From Phaeodactylibacter sp. (GTDB lineage: Bacteria; Bacteroidota; Bacteroidia; Chitinophagales; Saprospiraceae): a DNA stretch of 64,000 nucleotides. This document shows, piece after piece, positions 37,338 through 45,656 of this stretch. The stretch lies in the NCBI RefSeq assembly GCF_022763345.1, contig NZ_JALEGS010000093.1, forward strand, positions 1-64,000, read 5' to 3'. A program made the translations under genes and the position numbers. Position 1 is the first letter of the stretch, and every line of letters starts with the position of its first letter. Under the pieces are notes generated by a model. That model had not been told where the DNA came from and made no database searches. It saw nothing but the letters and a program-made list of their open reading frames with translations.

Positions 37338-38255
37338 ATGCGCCATATCCTATTTTTCGCAATCGGTCTGTTGACGGCAATGAGCTTTTCCTCCTGCGGA
37401 GAAGATGCCTTTACCCAAATCGTAGACATTGAGCTGCCGGAACATGAGCCGCGCCTGGCGGTGCATGCCCTGGCCTTTAGCGAAAGTGATGCCTTTGGTG
37501 TTCTGGTCTCCAACAGCCGTAGTGTCCTTACGAAAGAGGAGTTCTCGGTCTTTCCGGACGCCGAAATCCAGTTTTCCGGCCCGAATGTAGATGGTGTAAC
37601 TTTTTCCTATGCTCCGGACGATGGCCGGCACTATACTGTGCTAAGTCCAGATTGGGCTGCGGGAGATGAAGTATACACCCTTGATATACAGCAAACGGAT
37701 TACCCTTCAATCAGAGCACAACAACGAATGCCCAGGGCGCCAATTGTTTTGGACGTCATAGTTGATGAAGAGGGGGCGCTCAGCGAGAGCGGAGAGCGGC
37801 TGGATGAGATTGTCATTGAAATACAAGATGAGCCCGGTGAACATTACTATGCGCTGCAAGGCGAGGTCGATTACCGGTATGTGGATGAAAACAATGATAC
37901 CATTTCGGGTTATTATTCCGTCTGGCTGGAATCCAATGACCCCATACTCTCTTATGCCGAAGTAGACCGAAGAGGTGCGCTGATTTGTTCGGATGGCGCT
38001 TTCAATGGCAACACCTACCGCTTTGCTACCTATACCTGGGAGGATCTGCCAATCGGGCTTATGTCAGGGAGTAAGTTGCGGATACGGGTTACGAGCTTAT
38101 CGCGGGATGCCTTCCTGTACTACCGCTCTCTGGACCAATACTGGGAGGCAGATGGCAACCCCTTCGCTGAACCCGTGACGGTCCACAGCAATATTGAGAA
38201 CGGGTACGGGATTTTCGGGCTGGGGCATACGCGGGTGTTTTCTGTGGACCTTTAG
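37338..38255 (+). CDS. DUF4249 family lipoprotein
   Basis: This 305-residue protein has a lipoprotein signal ending FSSC, with Cys20 as the lipid-carrying residue. The body matches the DUF4249 pattern (LAVHALAFSESDAFGVLVSN, VFPDAEIQFSGP, YTLDIQQTDYPSIRAQQRMP). Members occur almost only in Bacteroidota, next to TonB-dependent receptors without a SusD partner, and are thought to be surface or periplasmic partners of the receptor. The receptor gene ends four bases upstream. The 3' end overlaps the convergent gene at 38252 by four bases. Confidence 0.88.
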   Translation: MRHILFFAIGLLTAMSFSSCGEDAFTQIVDIELPEHEPRLAVHALAFSESDAFGVLVSNSRSVLTKEEFSVFPDAEIQFSGPNVDGVTFSYAPDDGRHYTVLSPDWAAGDEVYTLDIQQTDYPSIRAQQRMPRAPIVLDVIVDEEGALSESGERLDEIVIEIQDEPGEHYYALQGEVDYRYVDENNDTISGYYSVWLESNDPILSYAEVDRRGALICSDGAFNGNTYRFATYTWEDLPIGLMSGSKLRIRVTSLSRDAFLYYRSLDQYWEADGNPFAEPVTVHSNIENGYGIFGLGHTRVFSVDL

Positions 38256-39076
38256 GGTTCTGTGCATTGGAGCCGGGCATAAATGGATGGACTTAAGCCC
38301 TGCTCTTTTTCCCAGCTCCCGTCCGCTTTCCTTACAACTGTGAGATACGGAGCATTGCGTTTGGCTTTGAATAGCACAAAGCCTTTGGTATCTATGTCAT
38401 GTAAAAATTCAAGGGTGACAAAAAAGCTTCCATTTACGTTAACCAGGGACGCGCTAAGGTCAATCACCGTTGATTTATTGGCTGCTGCGTGGGTGAAAAT
38501 TCGGGACGTTTGGAGCGGTCTTCCTGGTAGGCTATCCACAGCTTCATATAGGTTGACTTCAATCAATACGGAGTCAGGTTCTGACTGTGCCAAGTTAAAG
38601 CCTATCTGTTCAATCAGGCAGACCGCTTCATTAGGGATGAGTATTCCCACTTCGCCACCTCTGCTTTTCCCGGTAACATTATATCCATATTGATATAGCT
38701 TCCACCGGGCCTTGACGCCAGCTGACTTCTTCCGGTACGATACGGCAGCCTCAGTAATTTCGGCGGTAACGGTTTCGTAAGTTTGAGGTGTTAATGTAAT
38801 CTGGCAGGGAGATAACTGCGCTACTTCTCCTACTGTACTCGCCAGCGTTTTGTAGCCAATACAGGAAAACAACAGGGTATCATTAGGGCGGAACTTAGCT
38901 GGCTCAAAGGTGAATTCCCCTTCACCTCCAGCGATCAATCCGTTTTGGAGAACAGGATTGTAAATGTTGACGTAAGGCACTTCCTGCCCTTTCGTATCAA
39001 GGATTTGGCAGACTTTTCTCTGAGCCAGAAGTGTAGATGCTGTCAGAAGGAGTGCGAAGCCAATAAACAATCTCAT
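38252..39076 (-). CDS. Exported protein with carboxypeptidase-like regulatory domain
   Basis: This 274-residue protein has a signal peptide (MRLFIGFALLLTASTLLAQ) and an N-terminal carboxypeptidase-regulatory-like beta sandwich (VCQILDTKGQEVPYVNIYN ... SCIGYKTL). The rest is a beta-rich domain of the type seen in Bacteroidota cell-envelope proteins (ILIPNEAVCLIEQIGFNL, VLIEVNLYEAV, FFVTLEFLHDID). Its last codons overlap those of the DUF4249 gene on the other strand. It is probably periplasmic or outer-membrane associated; the role is unknown. Confidence 0.75.
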   Translation of the reverse strand: MRLFIGFALLLTASTLLAQRKVCQILDTKGQEVPYVNIYNPVLQNGLIAGGEGEFTFEPAKFRPNDTLLFSCIGYKTLASTVGEVAQLSPCQITLTPQTYETVTAEITEAAVSYRKKSAGVKARWKLYQYGYNVTGKSRGGEVGILIPNEAVCLIEQIGFNLAQSEPDSVLIEVNLYEAVDSLPGRPLQTSRIFTHAAANKSTVIDLSASLVNVNGSFFVTLEFLHDIDTKGFVLFKAKRNAPYLTVVRKADGSWEKEQGLSPSIYARLQCTEP

Positions 39077-39157
39077 GTCTTTTAAAGCTTTTGGTCGGCG
39101 TGAAAAAGACGGATAAGTAGGGAAATTGGTTACACCAATTATCGTTTTTCACTCCAC

Positions 39158-40069
39158 TTATTTCGGCACCCGGATCTCATACTCCTGGCCGGGGCGTACC
39201 GTTAGCCGGGAGTCGAGCAGCCAGGGGTTGTACACCTTGAGCATGCGGTAGGTCGTCCCTTGCTCCAGGGCAAAATCGCCAAGGTTGTTAATGGTTTTGG
39301 TTACTTTGACTGCTTCATAATTGTCCAGAGGTGGGTAACCATCTTCGTCCTCCAGGTAAAACCCAAACTCATCCGGGCGGCTGAGGATCTCCTTGATGGC
39401 GACCAGGCGGAAAATGTAGCGTGCGGTTTCTGCGTTGAGGTTGAGGTCGTAGTAGGTCTCAGCCCGCTGCGTCTCTATCTCATCTTTGATATTGCCATAG
39501 CCTGCGTTGTAGGCCGCGGCAGCCATTGTCCAGGTTCCAAAACTGCGGTGGTATTGCTTAAGGACTTTACAGGCGGCCTCTGTTGCTTTTTCGTAGTGGT
39601 AGCGCTCATCCACTTCACCGTTAACCTCAAGGCCATGTTCCCGGGCAGTGGCGCTCATGATTTGCCAAAGCCCGCGGGCACCGGCCGGAGAGACCACATT
39701 GCGCAGGCTGCTTTCAGCAACGGCCAGGTATTTGAAGTCTTCCGGAATACCGGCTTCGGCCAGCTTTCGCTCAATCATGGGGAAGAACTTGTACGCATTC
39801 TTCAGGTTGAGCAGGGTGCTGCTGTGCCAGTAGGTGTTGACCAGCAATTCCCGGTCGAGGCGTTCGCGCACATCAAAATTATCCATAGGAAGAGGCTCCC
39901 CTGCGAAGTCGAATTCCCGGTCCAGGTCTACGGGTTTGACAACCTGTGGGATATCCTTATCGGGCCGGTAGTTGGGCTGGCCTTCGGGCTCATCGGTGGA
40001 GGTAAAGATGGCGATGCCCAGAAAGGCAGCTAAAGCAATATTCAGGTACTGCAGGTGACGACTGTTCAT
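39158..40069 (-). CDS. Lytic murein transglycosylase, SLT domain, MltD-like
   Basis: This 303-residue protein starts at 40069 with a short N-terminal membrane/signal helix (LQYLNIALAAFLGIAIF). The SLT domain contains YLAVAESSLRNVVSPAGARG with the catalytic glutamate in AES, GLWQIM, and AAAAYNAGYGNI, the three family motifs. The C-terminus (about 255-303) looks like a LysM-type segment (TINNLGDFALEQGTTYRMLK, NPWL). Such enzymes cleave the glycan chains of peptidoglycan to form 1,6-anhydro ends. It lies downstream of DUF2480 and ScpB genes on the same strand with an 83-base gap, so co-transcription is possible. Confidence 0.9.
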   Translation of the reverse strand: MNSRHLQYLNIALAAFLGIAIFTSTDEPEGQPNYRPDKDIPQVVKPVDLDREFDFAGEPLPMDNFDVRERLDRELLVNTYWHSSTLLNLKNAYKFFPMIERKLAEAGIPEDFKYLAVAESSLRNVVSPAGARGLWQIMSATAREHGLEVNGEVDERYHYEKATEAACKVLKQYHRSFGTWTMAAAAYNAGYGNIKDEIETQRAETYYDLNLNAETARYIFRLVAIKEILSRPDEFGFYLEDEDGYPPLDNYEAVKVTKTINNLGDFALEQGTTYRMLKVYNPWLLDSRLTVRPGQEYEIRVPK

Positions 40070-40152
40070 GGGTAATACGTTTTCAGCAAAGCAATACAAA
40101 AAGATACAGCTTTACTGTTAATTTTTCAAGTGGTGTGATCCCGCCGGTGCAA

Positions 40153-40680
40153 TTACTTATTTCGGGGGCGTTTGAAGATGGGCACGGTAGAGCAGGGCTC
40201 CCCAAACATGATGCTTTTGGCAACCGGCCTGAGGCGCTTGGTCAGTTCAAGGTAAGCCTGTGGCGGAATGGCCTTGCCATCGGTGCAGCCTTTGAGTATG
40301 ACCCGCTGATCCTGGTACTTTCCGAGGTCAAGCGCATGAAGCTTCTGCGTGAAAAAAGTACGGTAGTAATCTTCAGGCCGCCCCTGAAATACATCCTGAG
40401 CATATGGCGCGGCATGGGACGCGATAAGCATATAGGCCCACATTGGGATGATGGCATCCGTAGAGCAATAGACGAGGAGCACTTTGCCTTCGTACTGCGC
40501 CCAGTCGTGGTCTTTCATGGCTTCCCGGAAATCCTTCTCCCTGAGCAGGAGCTCCTTGAACAGGTAATCTTTAATATCCAGCTCTGCCAGTTCGACATTG
40601 GGCCAGAATTCTTCCAGCTTAAGGGTCATTAGCCCGCTGGCGGCTACTTTATTAACGAGTGGTGGATTGCTGTTACTCAT
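40153..40680 (-). CDS. DUF2480 family protein
   Basis: This 175-residue protein is recognised as DUF2480 from its length and from segments such as LKLEEFWPNVELAELDIKDY, VLLVYCSTDAIIPMWAYML and VILKGCTDGKAIPPQAYLEL. It is found across Bacteroidota and has no known function. Two cysteines (in VYCSTD and KGCTDG) are a notable feature. It starts two bases after the scpB stop codon, which points to one operon. It has no signal peptide and should be cytoplasmic. Confidence 0.85.
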   Translation of the reverse strand: MSNSNPPLVNKVAASGLMTLKLEEFWPNVELAELDIKDYLFKELLLREKDFREAMKDHDWAQYEGKVLLVYCSTDAIIPMWAYMLIASHAAPYAQDVFQGRPEDYYRTFFTQKLHALDLGKYQDQRVILKGCTDGKAIPPQAYLELTKRLRPVAKSIMFGEPCSTVPIFKRPRNK

Positions 40681-40682
40681 AA

Positions 40683-41288
40683 TTATTCCTCTTCTTCCCG
40701 GTTGTCACCTTCCGTGACATCCTCTTCAATAGGTGCTTTTTCGCCGATTTCAAAATCTGCTTCTTTAAACTCTTTGGGCTTGGGCAGGTCTTCCAGGCTT
40801 TTCAGGCCAAAGTAGTCCATGAATTTGGAACTTGTGCTATAGAGCAATGGCCGGCCCGGGCCTTCATCCCGCCCTGTAATTTCAACAAGCTCCTTTTCCA
40901 ATAGTTTTTGCACTGAGTAATCACAGCTAACGCCCCGGATTTTTTCCATAGTTGATTTGGTGATGGGCTGCCGGTAGGCGATGATGGAAAGGGTCTCCAG
41001 CGCGGCCCGCGAGAGCCGTTTGCGGGTGGTCTGCCGCAGGAAAGTGCCCACTGTGTTGTGGTAGGCGGGTTTGGTCAGAAACTGATAGCCCCCCGCAATT
41101 TCTGTTAGCTCAAAGCCGAAGCCTTTCTGTGCGTAGCGCTCCTGCAGGGCTGTAATGCCTTCCATGAGTTCCTCGTCTTTAAAGGTAGCCTCCAGTACCG
41201 TCTCCAGACAGTCGCGGATTTCCTTTAGCGTGATCGGCTCATCCGAGGCAAAAATCAGGCTTTCGATATGTGGGATGATTGGGTCCAA
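40683..41288 (-). CDS. scpB: Segregation and condensation protein ScpB
   Basis: This 201-residue protein binds the kleisin ScpA and, with SMC, forms the bacterial condensin. It has two winged-helix domains: the first around IPHIESLIFASDEPITLKEI and the second around ALETLSIIAYRQPITKSTME, followed by the family motif RGVSCDYSVQKLLEKELVE and GRPLLYSTSSKFMDYFGL. The C-terminal 35 residues are very acidic. scpA is not in this window. It is followed after two bases by DUF2480. Confidence 0.95.
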   Translation of the reverse strand: MDPIIPHIESLIFASDEPITLKEIRDCLETVLEATFKDEELMEGITALQERYAQKGFGFELTEIAGGYQFLTKPAYHNTVGTFLRQTTRKRLSRAALETLSIIAYRQPITKSTMEKIRGVSCDYSVQKLLEKELVEITGRDEGPGRPLLYSTSSKFMDYFGLKSLEDLPKPKEFKEADFEIGEKAPIEEDVTEGDNREEEE

Positions 41289-41327
41289 ACCTTATGTTTT
41301 TTGCGAAAATAGGAGAAACCTCGTTAT

Positions 41328-42224
41328 TTACAAGCATTGTTGCTGCCGGGCATTCTGAAAATCGACAGAACGGATGAGCCGCTTGTAGGTCTGCTCGTTG
41401 GCGAAGGGATTGTCTGTCGCGGAGGCCGTTTGGGAAATGAAAGCGGCATAGCCCGAAAGCCCCTGCTGCGTGAAGGCAATATCAAGGAGGCATTCGATGA
41501 AGGCTTCCGATTGATCGGGGTGCTGCCGGACCTGTTGCTGCCGAGCCAGTTTCCGGTAGTACTGTATCTGGTCTTCAGTAGGGTTGTCGAGCTGAATACT
41601 GTTCCAGCCCGGGCGGTCGCCAACGTAGCGGACGGCAAACTGATCGCCCTCTTTCAGGGGCAAGCCGTTGGGCAGGACTATATTAGGCATGGGAGGAAGC
41701 GCCTCCCGCCCGCTGTAGGATTGCCCATTCACTATAAAGCTGTACCGAACGGTGGTTTGGTCCTCATGCTGGTAGATGCCTTCCACTTTGGCCTCTGCCA
41801 TTTTACCATGGTGAAGGATAAGTTCTGCCCGCGCAGCAGGGTCCCCCTGATCCTCTTTTTGGCGGCGGCCTATAATGGTGACTGCTGTGACCGCCAGGGC
41901 GAGCAAGGCTACGAAAATCAGCGTCTGTTTCCAGTGTTTTTTTTCGATCAGTCGGCGGGCCTGATTGCGGGGGGTGTCGGCTTCTTTATCCATTTGGAAG
42001 CCGTAGAAATACTTTCCGTTTTTGCGCTCTATGTTGACGTGGAAAAGCTCATCGTCGAGAAAAAGCGGGTAGGATCGGGTATCAAATACTTTAAAATCAA
42101 TAAGAACCACCTTCTGATTGCAATAGACCATCAGGTGTCCTTCCCGCACGCTGTGGAAGAGCCCGACCGTGTACCGTTGACCGGCATCACTGACGTATGT
42201 CCAGGTAAATTGGTGTGGTGGCAT
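41328..42224 (-). CDS. Membrane-anchored protein, DUF3592-like
   Basis: This 298-residue protein has an N-terminal beta-rich cytoplasmic part, a single membrane helix at about 101-118, and a C-terminal domain with KVEGIYQHEDQTTVRYSFIV and FAVRYVGDRPGWNSIQ, which follows the pattern of DUF3592 (a strand-rich extracytoplasmic domain). The last 60 residues are probably helical. It is the first gene of the group that ends with the transglycosylase, 39 bases upstream of scpB. Function is unknown. Confidence 0.6.
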   Translation of the reverse strand: MPPHQFTWTYVSDAGQRYTVGLFHSVREGHLMVYCNQKVVLIDFKVFDTRSYPLFLDDELFHVNIERKNGKYFYGFQMDKEADTPRNQARRLIEKKHWKQTLIFVALLALAVTAVTIIGRRQKEDQGDPAARAELILHHGKMAEAKVEGIYQHEDQTTVRYSFIVNGQSYSGREALPPMPNIVLPNGLPLKEGDQFAVRYVGDRPGWNSIQLDNPTEDQIQYYRKLARQQQVRQHPDQSEAFIECLLDIAFTQQGLSGYAAFISQTASATDNPFANEQTYKRLIRSVDFQNARQQQCL

Positions 42225-42391
42225 CGTTCTAAAGATACGACGCTGCCGGGAGAAATGCTACGGCCTGGAGGGAGTTTGGCCGGGGTTTAACATAAAAAGG
42301 GCGTAGGAGTTTTGATTTTGCAGGAAGTGCACTGATCAGGGCTTCCTACGCGCTTGTGTATTAAGAGGCATATGTGGTGGAGATCAGGTTG

Positions 42392-42719
42392 TATACTGGC
42401 GATTAAGTGGTCTCCGATAAGGATCGGAGCAGCAAACCTACTCAATGCCTGCTCTTGTTTCGTCGCCTGTGGGCTTCAGCCACCTGAGACTGTACTAATA
42501 CTAAGGCAGGCGGGTCAGTATTTACGCTGGGAAGTGGCTTGCGCTTGTCTTGATAAGCTACGCTTCGTCACGGGTCTGCCCTGACAAGCTATGCTTCGTC
42601 AGTGGCCGATGTCGCAAATCCAAGACCCAGACGATGAATGTCTGAATCAGTGACACGACATTTATCGTTCCCCGTGCTGGCCGTCAGCGCCAGTAGGTGA
42701 CTACTTCGTATTGCGTATA
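42392..42719. repeat. Dispersed modular repeat, copy 3 (expanded with inserted stem-loops)
   Basis: This 328-base copy has the same ends and backbone as the other two but carries four extra modules. Module 1 replaces the first hairpin arm with a perfect 7-bp hairpin (CTCCGAT/ATCGGAG, 42412-42430). Module 2 (about 42450-42515) is bounded by GCCTGC and GCAGGC. Module 3 (about 42541-42603) contains two imperfect 24-base repeats and GCTTGTC/GACAAGC. Module 4 (about 42670-42696) has CTGGC/GCCAG. It fills most of the 630-base gap at 42225-42854, where no gene is seen. Confidence 0.85.
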
Positions 42720-42854
42720 ACTGTTCCTTTGTAAGCGTAGTGCGGGCTCTCATAGGTGGTCTTCTGCCGGCCTACCGCCAAATTTATTGAACGCGAAGTG
42801 TTCATTTGGGCTGTTGATCCCGCATTACGCTTGTACAAGACTGAACAATTAATC

Positions 42855-44024
42855 TTATTTTGTCAGATAGCTGTCTAGTGTCCTTCTATAAGACAAATAA
42901 GGCGTGTCACTCTTTCCGATCCTTACCAGCATCTGGATTTTTTGCGGGCTTTTAATATTCAGCAGCGCATCCAGTTCTTTTCTTACCCCGTCCATTTCCT
43001 TGTATTCCTGAATGGCCTGATTGTAGGGGTGCAAGAAATACCCATTCTTCGTAGCGGCATGGCTGAAGCGCACGTAATCGCGGCCGGAAAGCACCCAATC
43101 TTTGAAATCATTAGTTGCTGTGTGCCAAATCACAATGCCCTTGGTGGTATCTAATCCTTTTTTGATACCCTTCATGGTGTTCTTGATGTTCTTTTCGCTA
43201 TGCCAGGTATCGTGATCGCCATTTTTGAGGGACTTCTCTGCAATTCGCTCAATCATGCCTTTGTAGCCCATCTGTGGAATGCTGATGCCATCACCCTTTG
43301 CTTTACGCTCCTCTTCTGAGAACCGGAACATTTCTCTGGTTTCCTCATTAGTGGCATAGGTCCTGCTTTCTATTTCCATAGCCCGGTAGAAAATATCGAG
43401 GTAGGGGGCCATGCCTTTATTAATAAAAGTCAAAGTGGAGTAGCTCTTTCCTGCCTGCTTTACAAGCTTATCATAGTCACGCTGGGATAGCAGGCTTCCC
43501 TTGTACTTCATCCGGCTCGTTTGGCGGGCCTCGATGAAGTCCGCCAACGGGTCTTTATCTATACCTGTCTGGTTCAGGGCAACTCTTGCCACAGGCTTTA
43601 CGCCAAAGTCTGCCTCATTGGCATAGCCTTCCGGGAAGTAGCTGACCTCCGCGCTGTAGCCATAACGAGATGCACCCATCACCATGGTTTCGATGAAACA
43701 GCCCGCCCCCATGTGAATTTGACGCGATGGAGGGTCAGTAGCTGGCAGCAACATGTTTTCATCAACATATAGCTCCATTTCCAGGTCATTGATGACTTTG
43801 AACTTCCAGGACTGCGTGTTGTGCGCGCTAGGCGCATTGATGCCCAGTGCAATGGCTTTTAGAATGGGTTGGTCAAAGTCACCCGGGTCAGGCCTTTTTC
43901 CCGAAGCATTAGTGCTGTATTCTCCCTCAGTAAAAGCTGTCATTGCTGAAGCACCTGTGCTACCTGCTATAAATGCGCCTACGGTGATTATACTGCCGTA
44001 TCTTAAAAATTCTTTCCTGTTCAT
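42855..44024 (-). CDS. Nitroreductase-like flavoprotein, Acg family
   Basis: This 389-residue protein resembles the Acg family of FMN-binding nitroreductase relatives. It starts at the ATG at 44022-44024, ten bases after the upstream barrel gene; the N-terminus (MNRKEFLRYGSIITVGAFIA) looks like a Tat-type signal with Arg-Lys in place of the twin arginine. GINAPSAHNTQSWKFKV near residue 60 is the family's flavin-binding start, and RQTSRMKYKG and the QMLVRIGKSDTP segment near the end fit the second half. Some Acg proteins sequester flavin instead of acting as reductases. The order with the two barrel genes and the Crp-like regulator suggests one regulon. Confidence 0.8.
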   Translation of the reverse strand: MNRKEFLRYGSIITVGAFIAGSTGASAMTAFTEGEYSTNASGKRPDPGDFDQPILKAIALGINAPSAHNTQSWKFKVINDLEMELYVDENMLLPATDPPSRQIHMGAGCFIETMVMGASRYGYSAEVSYFPEGYANEADFGVKPVARVALNQTGIDKDPLADFIEARQTSRMKYKGSLLSQRDYDKLVKQAGKSYSTLTFINKGMAPYLDIFYRAMEIESRTYATNEETREMFRFSEEERKAKGDGISIPQMGYKGMIERIAEKSLKNGDHDTWHSEKNIKNTMKGIKKGLDTTKGIVIWHTATNDFKDWVLSGRDYVRFSHAATKNGYFLHPYNQAIQEYKEMDGVRKELDALLNIKSPQKIQMLVRIGKSDTPYLSYRRTLDSYLTK

Positions 44025-44034
44025 GATCCAGTGG

Positions 44035-44577
44035 TTAAAAGTTATACCCGATAAATAAGTTGCCCTGAATGAAATTGTCCGATTTGCCGCCTCTGGGCCC
44101 GATGTCGGCGACGATATTCCCCAGGCCTCCAAACTGTGGAAGAACATAAAACCGGCTGCTACCTATATTAAACTTATAGCCAATGTTGGCTTCCCAAAAC
44201 ATAGCTAAGCCTTCGTAGTCCATACCATCAATCAGGTTGTCGTACCCCCAGTAATAGCCGGTGTTCAAGCCTGCCTCGACGTGTAAGCCTTGCCAAAAAT
44301 AATGGCGGTAAGCGGTGTAAAACATATACTCGTCAATCTCGTCAACCACATCGTGTTCCACATTGGGCCTTAAATAGGCACCTAAGACCAGGTCTCCCTT
44401 TTGGGTGTCGTTCGAGAATACGTTTCTGGTAAGCTGCAGGTTGAAAATCCCAATGTTCGGTATAAAGGGCTGAATAAGCTCAGTCTCTATGCCCCATTTG
44501 TAACTTTCTTCTTCTTGCGCTACGCCAACTTGTGCCGCTAAAAGGAAAATCGCAAAAATTACAATTGACTTTTTCAT
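44035..44577 (-). CDS. Small outer-membrane protein, barrel-like
   Basis: This 180-residue protein has a signal peptide ending VGVAQ and alternating hydrophobic/aromatic strands (YMFYTAYRHYFWQGLHVEAGL, WEANIGYKFNIG, FIQGNLFIGYNF), ending in Phe. It fits a small eight-stranded barrel. It lies ten bases upstream of the nitroreductase gene, so both are probably on one message. It is not close in sequence to the barrels at 44762 and 46812, although all begin MKKS. Function is unknown. Confidence 0.75.
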   Translation of the reverse strand: MKKSIVIFAIFLLAAQVGVAQEEESYKWGIETELIQPFIPNIGIFNLQLTRNVFSNDTQKGDLVLGAYLRPNVEHDVVDEIDEYMFYTAYRHYFWQGLHVEAGLNTGYYWGYDNLIDGMDYEGLAMFWEANIGYKFNIGSSRFYVLPQFGGLGNIVADIGPRGGKSDNFIQGNLFIGYNF

Positions 44578-44640
44578 CTGAATATAGTTTAATGATTAGA
44601 GTTTATTAAGGTAGGTTTTGTATAGGATATGGATGAGTAT

Positions 44641-44720
44641 TTTTTGCCAGATCAAAGAACGCCCGGAACCTCGTAGCCTAAGCTACGAAGGTGAGGACGA
44701 GATGCAGAGCTGGTGAAAAA
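44641..44720. repeat. Extended imperfect inverted repeat
   Basis: An outer pair TTTTTGCCAG / CTGGTGAAAAA (44641-44650 with 44710-44720) encloses a strong inner hairpin of ten base pairs with one bulge (44668-44677 with 44682-44692, loop CTAA). It lies between two barrel genes on the minus strand. It may be a termination or processing signal, or a dispersed palindromic element; only one copy is visible here. Confidence 0.55.
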
Positions 44721-44761
44721 GACCATTCAGAGACATACAAAATGTGCGTTAATAAACTCGA

Positions 44762-45412
44762 TTAAAAAGTTAATCCTACTTGAAACCCAATATTGCCGTT
44801 CCTAAAATCGACGTCACCTACATCCTGAACTTCGCCTTGCCGGAAAGCCCAGTCATACTCCACGGAAACCACCAGGCCGTACCGGTTTTTCAATGGGAAT
44901 TGATACCCCATACCCCCTGTAAGGGAGCCGCCAATTGCGAATTGGTGGTCGAAATCCAGATTTTCGGTATTCCTGTACTTCTGAGTGAACTGGGAGACAA
45001 AGTTGTAGTCGCCTTGCAGGTAAAAACCTTTAGTACCCGACTCAGAACCCGGGAAGTATTTGGTAGAGATGGCCGCTCCCCAAAAGTTGAAGAACAGCTC
45101 TTCGTCGTTATCGCCCTGAGATGGCGCAGCTCCCAGAGCTTTAAACTTTAAACCGAAGTGCAGGTGGTTGATGCTATTGAATTTGCGATAGACAGCAATC
45201 GAATATAACCCGCCACCGCTCGGGTCGAAGTTGCCCGCCTCAAACCGGTCTTCGAGGCCTGAGAAGAATTGGGTGACGCCATATCCCGCTTTAAACTCGC
45301 CGTATGTGAACCCTCCTGCATCTTCTTTTTGGAAAGTGGAGGATTCATTTTGGGCGAAAACGGATACAGCCGCGATAAGCAAAAACGATAAAAGAGGAAT
45401 CGACTTTTTCAT
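44762..45412 (-). CDS. Small outer-membrane beta-barrel protein
   Basis: This 216-residue protein has a signal peptide ending SVFAQ and a barrel-type body (GGFTYGEFKAGYGVTQFFSG, LHFGLKFKALG, YGLVVSVEYDWAFRQGEVQD) ending GNIGFQVGLTF. It lies downstream of the Crp-like regulator gene at 45657-46241. Its upstream 75 bases are similar to those of the barrel gene at 46812-47387, including a dyad that reaches the start codon. It is expected to sit in the outer membrane; ligand and function are unknown. Confidence 0.8.
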   Translation of the reverse strand: MKKSIPLLSFLLIAAVSVFAQNESSTFQKEDAGGFTYGEFKAGYGVTQFFSGLEDRFEAGNFDPSGGGLYSIAVYRKFNSINHLHFGLKFKALGAAPSQGDNDEELFFNFWGAAISTKYFPGSESGTKGFYLQGDYNFVSQFTQKYRNTENLDFDHQFAIGGSLTGGMGYQFPLKNRYGLVVSVEYDWAFRQGEVQDVGDVDFRNGNIGFQVGLTF

Positions 45413-45440
45413 TGTAGTAAATGTATTTTATTCACTACAA
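45412..45440 (-). promoter_or_regulatory. Dyad overlapping the barrel gene start, copy A
   Basis: TTGTAGT and ACTACAA (7-bp arms at 45412-45418 and 45434-45440) are separated by 15 bases. The inner arm shares its last base with the ATG start codon. The same structure with the same spacing occurs at 47387-47415, with a T-A to C-G compensatory change. It could be an operator or an mRNA hairpin controlling translation. Confidence 0.6.
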
Positions 45441-45656
45441 AGAAAAGGGCGTCCCAAGCCCCGTTCATTGATGTAGGTTAAGAAGGGGGTGTCCGGCTAT
45501 GAATTTCCAGTCGGGAGGGGATTGAGCTTCGCGCCTTATTCCAGGCATGACCCGTTGTGTCTGTTGGGCAGCCCAAGTTAGGTCCCTTGGCAGATGCAGT
45601 AATCTTAGCGGTTTGAGGTCATGGCAAAGCGTCAGAAGGGGTAGTAACTCAGAGCG

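Noticed and set aside
35246..37513. Two long open frames on the minus strand opposite the TonB-dependent receptor gene
   Set aside because: Both lie opposite a gene with clear domain matches and their translations show no domain or signal; they are explained by codon bias of the receptor gene.
41337..42290. A 317-codon open frame opposite the DUF3592-like gene
   Set aside because: It is antisense to a gene with a membrane helix, a recognisable domain and a sensible operon position; its own product has no plausible features.
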